Below, one piece after another: positions 32,231-39,226 of a DNA stretch of 64,000 nucleotides. A program made the position numbers and the translations under genes. How positions within the stretch are numbered: the first letter of the stretch is position 1; each line of letters starts with the position of its first letter. Below the pieces are notes generated by a model. The model had not been told where the DNA came from and made no database searches. It saw only the letters and a list, made by a program, of their open reading frames with translations. The DNA is from Terriglobia bacterium (GTDB taxonomy: Bacteria > Acidobacteriota > Terriglobia > Bryobacterales > UBA6623): NCBI GenBank assembly GCA_009841225.1, contig VXMF01000013.1:237360-301359 (forward strand). The letters are read 5' to 3'.

Positions 32231-32538
32231 TATTCACCCTAAAATTGACACTTTCGCATACCGCTACTTCTGTAGGCGTGAGCCCTCTAGGTCGCCGCGC
32301 GGGATGCGGCAGATCCTCGACCGAGAGCTAGAAGTTCGCGATCGCGCGGTCCGGCGAGAAGCCGCGATGAGGCCTCCTGCTCCGCGGCCACTCCCATTGC
32401 CGGAACATTCGAGCGCGGATTCCGCCAAGCGGCGCTGCCCACGACCCAGTCCGCCGCGAAGGTGTTGTCGGCGGCTGGTGGCTGACTGGCCGCCGCGCTC
32501 AAGCGACCGCAGCCCGAGCCGGCGACCAGCAGCGCGGC
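32231..32538. other. Intergenic region between DUF1552 and TonB receptor genes
   Basis: 308 bases without a supportable gene. The ~50 bases next to the receptor are AT-richer and hold its probable promoter; the rest is GC-rich with no clear repeat or hairpin that I could find. Confidence 0.4.
32236..32241 (-). promoter_or_regulatory. Putative -10 (TAGGGT) for the TonB receptor
   Basis: Minus-strand TAGGGT ends 6 nt before GTG 32230 and 9 nt before GTG 32227; no SD is visible. Confidence 0.25.
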
Positions 32539-33894
32539 TTAGGCAAGCAGCTGGGGAATGCGCCCGGTGCTGTCGGCGAAGCGATCCAGCCCAAGCCCCA
32601 TCACCTCGGCCTGCGAGAGCCACAGATTGGCGAGCGGAGTGCCTTCCGCGCAGTGCAGGTGCTGGCCAAGCTTGAACTTCCCGGAGCCCGAGCCGGCGAC
32701 GATGATTGGCAGATCGTTGTACTGGTGCGTGGCGCCGTCGCCCAGGCCCGATCCATAGGTGAAGACCGTGTTGTCGAGCAATGTCGAGCCGTCAGCCTCT
32801 TGGATGCCGTCTAGCCTCTCGAGGAGATAAGCGAACTGCGCCATGTGGAAGCGATCTATCTCCTCCAGCTCGGCCGAGTATTCCTGTTGCTGGTGGGAGA
32901 TCAGGTGGTGGCTGATGGGCTTGTCGAAGAGCCCCTCGAACATGAACGGGGTGTTCCAGCGCTCGGGGGCCACCATCAACGAGGCGACACGCGTCAGTCC
33001 CGCCTGGAACGCTACCACGATCAGGTCGCACATGAGGCGGATGTACGCTCCCCGCGGCAAGTAGGCCTCAGGGGGCTCGGGAATCGATACCTCCAGCAAC
33101 TCGCCCTTGAGGCGCTCGAACCGGTCCATCTGATTCTCGATGGTGCGAATCGACTCGAAGTACTCCGCGAACTTCTCGCGGTCGGCGTGGCCGAGCTCGC
33201 GCTGCAATGCGCGGGCGTCCTCCAGAACCAGATCGGTTACGTTGCGGGCCTGGTCCACCTCTTGCGTGCCGAACAATCTGCGGTAGGCCTTGCGCGGGTC
33301 GCGGATCGACGGCGCGACGTGCCCCGTCCCGTACCAAGAGATGTTGTCGAAGTACATCGACTCTTGGTTGTCCTGGTGGCTGTTGCAGCTGAACTCCAGC
33401 GTGCTGAAGGGAGTCGTCTGCCCGATCTGATCCGCCACTACATGATCGAACGTGCGCTCCAAGGGCCAAGCAGACGAGGTGACCGTGAACGGAGCGGCGC
33501 TGCTCAGGAAGCACGAGGCACACTGCGCGTGAACGTCGGTGCCGATCTGGAACGTGCGGTCCAGCCCCGTGACTAGAGCGACCTTGTGCTTGATGTTCGC
33601 CAGAGGCTCGAGCGTGGGCGTGAGCTTGATCGGGTGCGAGCCGACCTGTGTCGTGGTCTCTATGATGGCGCTGAAGTCGCCGTTGAAGGCCGGCAGGCCG
33701 GCGTGGCCCTCGCCTGGGAAGAAGGCGCGGCGCACGACGCCGATCGGCACGTAGAAGAATCCCAGGCGTTGGGGCGGCTGCGACTGCTGCTTTGATCGCC
33801 GCGTCGCCGCCGGCGCAATGCTCTCAAGCCAGGGCAGCCCGAGCATGGCGCCGCCGGCGCCGCGCAGGAATGACCGTCTCGACGTGATGCGCAT
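32539..33894 (-). CDS. DUF1552 protein, Tat-exported
   Basis: 451 residues. The N-terminus (ITSRRSFLRGAGGAML) is a twin-arginine signal; the rest fits DUF1552 (GFFYVPIGVV opening, FSCNSHQDNQESM, TYGSGLGDGATHQYNDLPIIVAG near the end). DUF1552 has an alkaline-phosphatase/sulfatase-like (DUF1501-related) flavour but its reaction is unknown. It follows the c-type DUF1592 protein by 13 nt, and these two families are nearly always paired, suggesting one exported system. A second pair lies at 48561-52234. Confidence 0.88.
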   Translation of the reverse strand: MRITSRRSFLRGAGGAMLGLPWLESIAPAATRRSKQQSQPPQRLGFFYVPIGVVRRAFFPGEGHAGLPAFNGDFSAIIETTTQVGSHPIKLTPTLEPLANIKHKVALVTGLDRTFQIGTDVHAQCASCFLSSAAPFTVTSSAWPLERTFDHVVADQIGQTTPFSTLEFSCNSHQDNQESMYFDNISWYGTGHVAPSIRDPRKAYRRLFGTQEVDQARNVTDLVLEDARALQRELGHADREKFAEYFESIRTIENQMDRFERLKGELLEVSIPEPPEAYLPRGAYIRLMCDLIVVAFQAGLTRVASLMVAPERWNTPFMFEGLFDKPISHHLISHQQQEYSAELEEIDRFHMAQFAYLLERLDGIQEADGSTLLDNTVFTYGSGLGDGATHQYNDLPIIVAGSGSGKFKLGQHLHCAEGTPLANLWLSQAEVMGLGLDRFADSTGRIPQLLA

Positions 33895-33907
33895 GAGGCC
33901 GCTCGGC

Positions 33908-36058
33908 TCAGAGGGCCGCCCTCTCTAGCTTAGCCGGAGCGTGCTTGCGCTGGAACGGCTCGCTGAGCACGATTTGCCTGATCATGTCCTGGATCCGGAA
34001 TCCCTCGGGCGCGGTCTCCCGCACGATCCGATCCAGCGCAGGCTGGTCCGACGCCTCCACAGCCCGGCCAAGGGCGAATGCCATCAGGTGCGCGGCGAAG
34101 GCGCGCGCAAAGCGGTCCTTCTCGGCCAAGATCGCATCCTTGAATTCCACGATGTTGTCGAATTCGTAGCGTCCGAAGAGCAGGCCGGCCGAGTCCACCT
34201 CGCGGCCGTTGTCATACGTGTCCCGCCACACTCCGGTCGGGCCGTAATTCTCCAAGGCAAAGCCCAACGGATCGAGCTTGGCGTGGCAGGCCGAGCAATC
34301 CGGGTTGGACCGGTGTTGCTCAAAGATCTCCCGCAGCGTCAGGTTCGCCGCCCGGCCGCCTGCCGCCTCGTCAGGCAGGGGCGGCACGCCGGCCGGCGTG
34401 GGGTCGGGCGGGTCGTTGAAGATGACCCCGGCGAGCCAGGCCCCGCGCGTGATGGGCTGCGTTCGCAGCGGGTTCGAGGTCATGGTCATGACCGCCGCGG
34501 TGGTGATCACGCCGCCCTGGCGGCGGTCGGTGATGGGGACCCGGCGAAACGGTACCGCTGACGGCGGCACTTTCTCCGGACGGGAGCCATCGCGGTACCA
34601 CGACTCCAGCAACTCGCTGCGGTAGCTAAAGTCCGAGTCGACCAGTTCCAGGATCGAGCGGTTCTCGACCAGGATGGTCTCGAACAGCAGCAGGGGCTCT
34701 AGCATCATGTGCATGCTGGCCCGGAACTTTGCGAAGTAGAAGTCCGGGTGCCGTTCGCGGTCGGGCACCGAGGCCACGATGCGCTCGAGCTGCAACCATT
34801 GCGTGGGAAAGCTGTCGCAGAATCGCTTCAAGCGGGCGTCCTGCAGCATGCGCTCCACCTGGGCTCGCAACACGGCGGGGTCGCTCAGGCTGCCCCGAGC
34901 GGCCACGTCCAGCAGGGCTTGGTCCGGAATACTGCCCCAGAGGAAGAACGACAGGCGCGACGCCAGCTCGAAATCGTCAAGTTGCCGGGCTGCCTCGCCG
35001 CTGCCAGCCCGCTCGTAGAGATACAGGAAGCGCGGCGATGCCAATGCGGCCGAAACAGCCGCCTTCATGCTGTCGGCGTAGGACTCGCCGGATTCCATCC
35101 GCGCAGTGACGTGGCGGGCATAGCGCTCAAGCAGGGCGTCGTCAACCGGCCGTCGAAACGCCCGCGTCAGGAAATCGTGCAAGGTCGCTTTGGCCTGAGC
35201 CCCGTCGGCTGCTGATTCAGGCGGCGGCGCGAAGAGCCGCTCCCATGCGCCGCTGGTCAGCCTGTTGAAGTCCGCACTGTCGAGAATGGACCTGCCGAGA
35301 TTGAGAAACGACTCCATCAGGAGCGGCGACAGAGTGAGATGATCGCCGCGGTTGTCGAAGCCGTGCTCTGCCCGCAGGTCTTGCGGAAACGGGGTGACTC
35401 CGGCCAACCGCTTGTCGATTAGCTGCGACTTGCCGAGCGGGCGGCTGCCGACCTTGAGTTCGTGGGGCATGCGGCCCGATTCCGGACGGAAGTGACCGTA
35501 GGATCGCAGCATGCGCTCAGGCAGCGGGAAAACGTCGATTCGCAGATCGAGCAGGTCTTGGACCGCGTTGTTGTACTGGAACCTGTTCATGCGCCGGATC
35601 GGCGTGTGAGGAAGCGCAGCCTGCGGTTCCAGCGTGCCGTGCAGCAGCTTGCGCAACTCCGTCACGAGTCGCTGGCGCTGCTCCGCCGCCAAGCGAGGCT
35701 CGCTCTCCGGGGGCATGATCCCCGAGTCGAGGGCCTCGACCAAGTTCCGCAGCAACTCGGGATCCTCGGTGAGGTCAGCGGCGCTGTGAAGCCTCGACAG
35801 GTTGACGTTTCCGAACAGATTGCCGCCTTCGCCGTGGCACTTGACGCAACTCTGTCGAAACACCGGCTGGAGAACGCTCTGCAGGACGTCTCCCTTGGCC
35901 GCCACGAGCGATGGCGCCACGAAAGTCGCTGCCGCACCGAGACAGATCCAGCGAGCAGCCCCAGCAAATTGCCGAAACACGACTTGCATCATGACAGCGC
36001 CGTCGAGGGCTCGCCGAATCCAGCCAGGCTTGTCGGCCAAGCCCTGCCGGAGGGGCAT
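33908..36058 (-). CDS. Planctomycete-type c-cytochrome, DUF1587/1592/1588/1585 protein
   Basis: 716 residues, exported (membrane-type signal, residues ~22-54). An N-terminal haem motif CVKCH lies within the PSCyt-like region, followed by DUF1587 (IRRMNRFQYNNAVQDLLD), DUF1592 (FRRPVDDALLERY, LSFFLWGSIPDQ), DUF1588 (RQGGVITTAAVMTMTSNPLR to CSACHAKLDPLGFALENYG, a second CxxCH) and DUF1585 (LAFALGRAVE). Such proteins are thought to be periplasmic redox enzymes; the substrate is unknown. ATG 36058 has ggaggg 11 nt upstream and a TACAAT box at 36091-36096. Operon with DUF1552 downstream. Confidence 0.88.
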   Translation of the reverse strand: MPLRQGLADKPGWIRRALDGAVMMQVVFRQFAGAARWICLGAAATFVAPSLVAAKGDVLQSVLQPVFRQSCVKCHGEGGNLFGNVNLSRLHSAADLTEDPELLRNLVEALDSGIMPPESEPRLAAEQRQRLVTELRKLLHGTLEPQAALPHTPIRRMNRFQYNNAVQDLLDLRIDVFPLPERMLRSYGHFRPESGRMPHELKVGSRPLGKSQLIDKRLAGVTPFPQDLRAEHGFDNRGDHLTLSPLLMESFLNLGRSILDSADFNRLTSGAWERLFAPPPESAADGAQAKATLHDFLTRAFRRPVDDALLERYARHVTARMESGESYADSMKAAVSAALASPRFLYLYERAGSGEAARQLDDFELASRLSFFLWGSIPDQALLDVAARGSLSDPAVLRAQVERMLQDARLKRFCDSFPTQWLQLERIVASVPDRERHPDFYFAKFRASMHMMLEPLLLFETILVENRSILELVDSDFSYRSELLESWYRDGSRPEKVPPSAVPFRRVPITDRRQGGVITTAAVMTMTSNPLRTQPITRGAWLAGVIFNDPPDPTPAGVPPLPDEAAGGRAANLTLREIFEQHRSNPDCSACHAKLDPLGFALENYGPTGVWRDTYDNGREVDSAGLLFGRYEFDNIVEFKDAILAEKDRFARAFAAHLMAFALGRAVEASDQPALDRIVRETAPEGFRIQDMIRQIVLSEPFQRKHAPAKLERAAL

Positions 36059-36366
36059 CGGAAGATGCTCCCTCCGCTCAAGTTAGTGCGATTGTACCGA
36101 AGACTGCTGCGGATCGGGGCATGAGTTTGCCGAGAGCGCGCACTGGCCCTGGTGTCACCAGCCGCGCGGAGCGGTGGAGCGGTCTGGTTGGGCCCTGGGC
36201 GCACGGTGTTCCCTGAGCCGCTGTCCGCTCTCGATCAGGAACCAGCGGAGCAGTCGACTGCGACGGCTGGCTGAGCGGCGCGCAGGACCCTTGGCGGTAT
36301 CGCCTTGCAGCGGTCCAGTCTACGCGCGCGCCGCCCAGCATTCCGGGCGCAATTGGAGAAGGTGAG
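36059..36366. other. Intergenic region DUF1592 / BON
   Basis: 308 bases between two minus-strand genes. It contains the DUF1592 promoter and SD at its left edge; the remainder is GC-rich with no gene, strong repeat or terminator seen. Confidence 0.4.
36091..36096 (-). promoter_or_regulatory. -10 box (TACAAT) for the DUF1592/DUF1552 operon
   Basis: Minus-strand TACAAT, predicted leader about 26 nt, then SD ggaggg and ATG 36058. No -35 match. Confidence 0.35.
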
Positions 36367-36885
36367 CTAGCCGCGGCTCTCTACCCTGAGGTTGTTGACC
36401 ACCGAGAATACCCCGAGGACAGCGTTCGCCCGGGCGTTCGCGACGTCCCTCTCGGTCGAAGCGTTCACCACGCCCTCAAGGGTCACGTCCCCGTTCCGCA
36501 CCACGATGTGGATCGGCGGCACGGCCTGCACGGCATAGCGACTGAGCGCGGAATCGTGGTAGATCGCACGGTAGACCGCCCAGCGAATTCGATCGTCGCT
36601 GGACGAAAGTGGCAACACCTCGATCTTGTTGACGACTTCGCGCACACCTTCAATCCGCTCGACGACACGCTCTGCGCCAGACTTCAGCGTTGGCCGGGTG
36701 ACTTGCCCCGCAAGCACGACGGTGGAACCGTCGACTTGGTACGTGAAGTTGTCGAACACGCTGTAGTACGGCAGCATGACCAACTCGTGTCGGACCTGCC
36801 GACCTAGCGAGTGGGTGTCGGCCGCTACGCCGATCGCGGCGAACAGCGCCAACGGAATCAAGAACTTTGCAACTGAGCATCTCAT
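36367..36885 (-). CDS. Exported BON-domain protein
   Basis: 172 residues with a Sec signal peptide (AKFLIPLALFAAIGVAAD) and two BON domains: residues ~28-95 (SVFDNFTYQVDGSTVVLAG and VVERIEGVREVVNKI) and ~98-170 (IHIVVRNGDVTLEGVV and GVFSVVNNLRVE). BON domains bind membranes or other proteins; OsmY-like members act in the periplasm under stress. A strong SD (aaggag) precedes ATG 36885. It stands alone, with more than 300 nt on both sides. Confidence 0.88.
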   Translation of the reverse strand: MRCSVAKFLIPLALFAAIGVAADTHSLGRQVRHELVMLPYYSVFDNFTYQVDGSTVVLAGQVTRPTLKSGAERVVERIEGVREVVNKIEVLPLSSSDDRIRWAVYRAIYHDSALSRYAVQAVPPIHIVVRNGDVTLEGVVNASTERDVANARANAVLGVFSVVNNLRVESRG

Positions 36886-37236
36886 GGCTTTCTCCTTGTG
36901 ACCTGCAACTACTGGCTGAGACGGGAGAGCGCCGACTCCGGTTTCAAGGCTAGATCCCGTGCGAGCCGATGCGAGCTCGCACGGGCCAGGTTCGCGACGG
37001 GCCTCGTAGTCGCTGCCTTGCTAGCTGCATAGCTCGGCACCGGTGCCCCGCCGAGTGCGCGCCCACTGCATCGACGACCCACAAGAGAGCGGTGTCGTGT
37101 CGGGCGGGAAATAGATTGCCGGCGAGACAGCGAGGGCTGGCTCATTCCCGGCTGAGTCGCTCGCGTGTCCGAGCAAGTCCCGGCCGTGGAAACGGATCCG
37201 CCTGAGAGCGCTGGCGGTTGGCCGCGCGGGCAATGA
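36886..37236. other. Intergenic region BON / gntP
   Basis: 351 bases, no supportable gene. It holds a perfect 11-bp inverted repeat (36956-36985) and a 12-bp palindrome ggcaccggtgcc (37036-37047), the latter inside a larger ctcggc/gccgag repeat. Both could end the gntP transcript or be binding sites for the BON gene promoter. Confidence 0.4.
36956..36985. terminator. Strong hairpin between BON and gntP
   Basis: Arms cccgtgcgagc (36956-36966) and gctcgcacggg (36975-36985) are perfectly complementary with an 8-nt loop. It lies about 250 nt after the gntP stop and 70 nt before the BON start on the minus strand. No T tract, so it could also be an operator. Confidence 0.35.
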
Positions 37237-38598
37237 TTATGCCAGCGGCAGAACCAAGGCGGCGATCTGCGTCACAACGTATCCGATCACGCCCATGACC
37301 GCCAGAAGCGGTGTCCACGTCTGCAGCGCCTCGCTCTCGGTCAGACCGGACATTTGCTTGTAGACCCAGAATCCCGAGTCGTTCATCCACGAACCAACCA
37401 GCGATCCCGAGCCGATCGCGCATGCCACGTATACAGCGTGGAACCCGATCGGCGTATCGACCACCAGCGGAACCATGATGGCCGACACAGTGATCATGGC
37501 CACTGTCCCCGAACCCTGGGCCACCTTCAGCAGGGCTCCCAGCAGGAAGCTCAGCAAGAGCAGCGGCACGCCGAACTCCTGCGAAGTGTCGCCGATAACC
37601 TTGCCTACGTCGGCCCTCACCAGCATCTTGCCGAACGAACCGCCTGCCGCGGTGATCAGGATGATCAGACCTCCGCTCGCCAGCGACGTCTCCACCGGGC
37701 CGGCCAGCTGCGCGAGCGAGTAGCCCTTTTGCTTGGCCAGCAGCACCAACGAGATCGCGGCCGACGCCAGCAGTGCGAGGTTCGGATTCCCCAAGAACGA
37801 GGTGACGTCGCTGAGCACGCCCCCCACTTCCAGCGCGCCGACCAACGTGTTGGAGGCGATCAGGACGACGGGCAGCACGATGGGCAGCATCGCCATGAAG
37901 AAGCTCGGCAGGCGCTCCTCGCCTTTCTGGGCTAGCTCCTCGAGCTCGTCCAGAGTCAGCCCCTGTGTCTCGCGCAGCGGCACTGCGAGCTGGCGGTCGC
38001 GCAAGATGCCGAACAGCCAGCCGCCCACCGACATCGGCACCGCGATGATCGCGCCGACCAGGATCATCACGCCTAGGTCGATTCCCAGCGTCGCGGCCAT
38101 CGCGAGCGGGCCCGGCGTCGGCGGCACCATCGAATGGGTCACCGCGCCGCCCGCCGAGATCGCCATCAGAAACAGCAGGTAGTGCTTGCCCATGCGCACC
38201 CGCATCGCGCGCGCCAATGGCACCAGCAAGTAGAAGACCGTGTCGAAGAACACCGGCACGGACAGCACATATCCGCTCGACAGCAGAGACAGCGACGCGT
38301 GCTTCTCGCCCAGCGCCCGCACGAACACCCTGACGATCTTGTCCGCAGCGCCGCTCTCCATGAGGCACTGGCCGATGAGAGCCGCCAGCGCGATCACGAT
38401 CGCGATGCTGGCGCAAACCCCGCCGAATTCGCCCGCCACGGATGGCATCACCTCCGCCAGCCCGACGTTGGGCGAGAGAATGCCCACCGTGGTGGCGGCC
38501 GTGATCAGTGCGATGAAAGCGTTGATCCGCAGGCGCAGTATCAGCACGAACACGACCGCGATGGCGATCGCGAGTATGACAAGTGGATGAAGTGTCAT
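37237..38598 (-). CDS. GntP-family gluconate:H+ symporter
   Basis: A 453-residue membrane protein with about 12-14 hydrophobic segments and GntP-family signatures: VGILSPNVGLAEVMPSVAGE early, SVPVFFDTVFYLLVPLARAM, THSMVPPTPGPLAMA and MNDSGFWVYKQMSGLTE. These carriers import gluconate or related aldonates with protons. I chose ATG 38598 (MTLHPLVIL); upstream in-frame ATG 38607 and TTG 38619 are less likely because a TACTCT box sits at 38610-38615. It is separated from purE by 42 nt, without an obvious functional link. Confidence 0.92.
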   Translation of the reverse strand: MTLHPLVILAIAIAVVFVLILRLRINAFIALITAATTVGILSPNVGLAEVMPSVAGEFGGVCASIAIVIALAALIGQCLMESGAADKIVRVFVRALGEKHASLSLLSSGYVLSVPVFFDTVFYLLVPLARAMRVRMGKHYLLFLMAISAGGAVTHSMVPPTPGPLAMAATLGIDLGVMILVGAIIAVPMSVGGWLFGILRDRQLAVPLRETQGLTLDELEELAQKGEERLPSFFMAMLPIVLPVVLIASNTLVGALEVGGVLSDVTSFLGNPNLALLASAAISLVLLAKQKGYSLAQLAGPVETSLASGGLIILITAAGGSFGKMLVRADVGKVIGDTSQEFGVPLLLLSFLLGALLKVAQGSGTVAMITVSAIMVPLVVDTPIGFHAVYVACAIGSGSLVGSWMNDSGFWVYKQMSGLTESEALQTWTPLLAVMGVIGYVVTQIAALVLPLA

Positions 38599-38609
38599 TG
38601 CGGCCATCG

Positions 38610-38615
38610 AGAGTA
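38610..38615 (-). promoter_or_regulatory. Extended -10 (TGGTACTCT) for gntP
   Basis: Minus-strand TACTCT preceded by TGG ends 12 nt before ATG 38598; the mRNA leader would be about 5 nt with no SD. Confidence 0.35.
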
Positions 38616-38640
38616 CCAAAACTCTGGCCGCGGGTGCCGA

Positions 38641-39129
38641 CTAGTCCAGCGTCGCGTTGCGCACCTTCTCCGCCTGCGCGCGGCGGAAGTCCTTCAGGCT
38701 GTCGCGCAAGGACTCGTCGCTAGTGGCGAGGATCGCGATCGCCAACAGCGCCGCGTTCTTGGCCCCCGCCTTGCCGATTGCCAAGGTTCCGACAGGAACG
38801 CCTCCCGGCATCTGCACGGTCGAGAGCAGCGAGTCCAAGCCGTCCAGGACGCTGGGCATCGGCACGCCCAACACGGGCAGCACCGTGTGCGCCGCGCACA
38901 CCCCGGCAAGATGGGCCGCGCCGCCAGCCGCAGCGATGATCACGCGGATGCCGCGCTCTTCGGCAGAGCCGATATAGTCGGCCGTCATGTCGGGTGTGCG
39001 GTGCGCCGAGCTCACCTTGCACTCGTGCGGCACGCCGAACTGCTCGAGCGTTTCCGAGCAGGCCTTCATCGAGGACCAGTCCGAGCTACTGCCCATAATC
39101 ACGGCGACGAGAGGAGAAGATTCAGCCAT
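38641..39129 (-). CDS. purE: N5-carboxyaminoimidazole ribonucleotide mutase
   Basis: A 162-residue class I PurE, which converts N5-CAIR to CAIR in purine synthesis. The phosphate/substrate loop GSSSDWSSM (residues ~14-22), SAHRTPDM and [14 protein letters not shown] are all intact. Length is typical. The usual partner purK is not next to it. ATG 39129 is preceded by a weak gga-type SD. It is divergent from the lytic transglycosylase gene. Confidence 0.96.
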   Translation of the reverse strand: MAESSPLVAVIMGSSSDWSSMKACSETLEQFGVPHECKVSSAHRTPDMTADYIGSAEERGIRVIIAAAGGAAHLAGVCAAHTVLPVLGVPMPSVLDGLDSLLSTVQMPGGVPVGTLAIGKAGAKNAALLAIAILATSDESLRDSLKDFRRAQAEKVRNATLD

Positions 39130-39170
39130 ACAGTTCCATTCCTAGGGCGCTATGCAGCCCGGTTGAAAGA

Positions 39171-39198
39171 TTGACAATGGTAGCACTCCGCATGCAAT
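39171..39198 (+). promoter_or_regulatory. Promoter (TTGACA-16-TGCAAT) of the lytic transglycosylase
   Basis: Consensus TTGACA (39171-39176), 16 bp, TGCAAT (39193-39198); AATAAT overlaps as an alternative. SD ggagagg near 39210 precedes ATG 39227. Confidence 0.45.
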
Positions 39199-39226
39199 AA
39201 TGCTGCTCGGAGAGGGATTCCCGCCC

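Noticed and set aside
32264..32623. Minus-strand 119-codon frame between DUF1552 and the TonB receptor
   Set aside because: Overlaps the DUF1552 3' end in another frame, Arg/Ser-rich, no start signals or similarity.
37142..38416. Minus-strand Arg/Gly-rich frame of 424 codons overlapping gntP
   Set aside because: Same-strand shifted shadow of gntP; the GntP frame has continuous transmembrane helices and family motifs.
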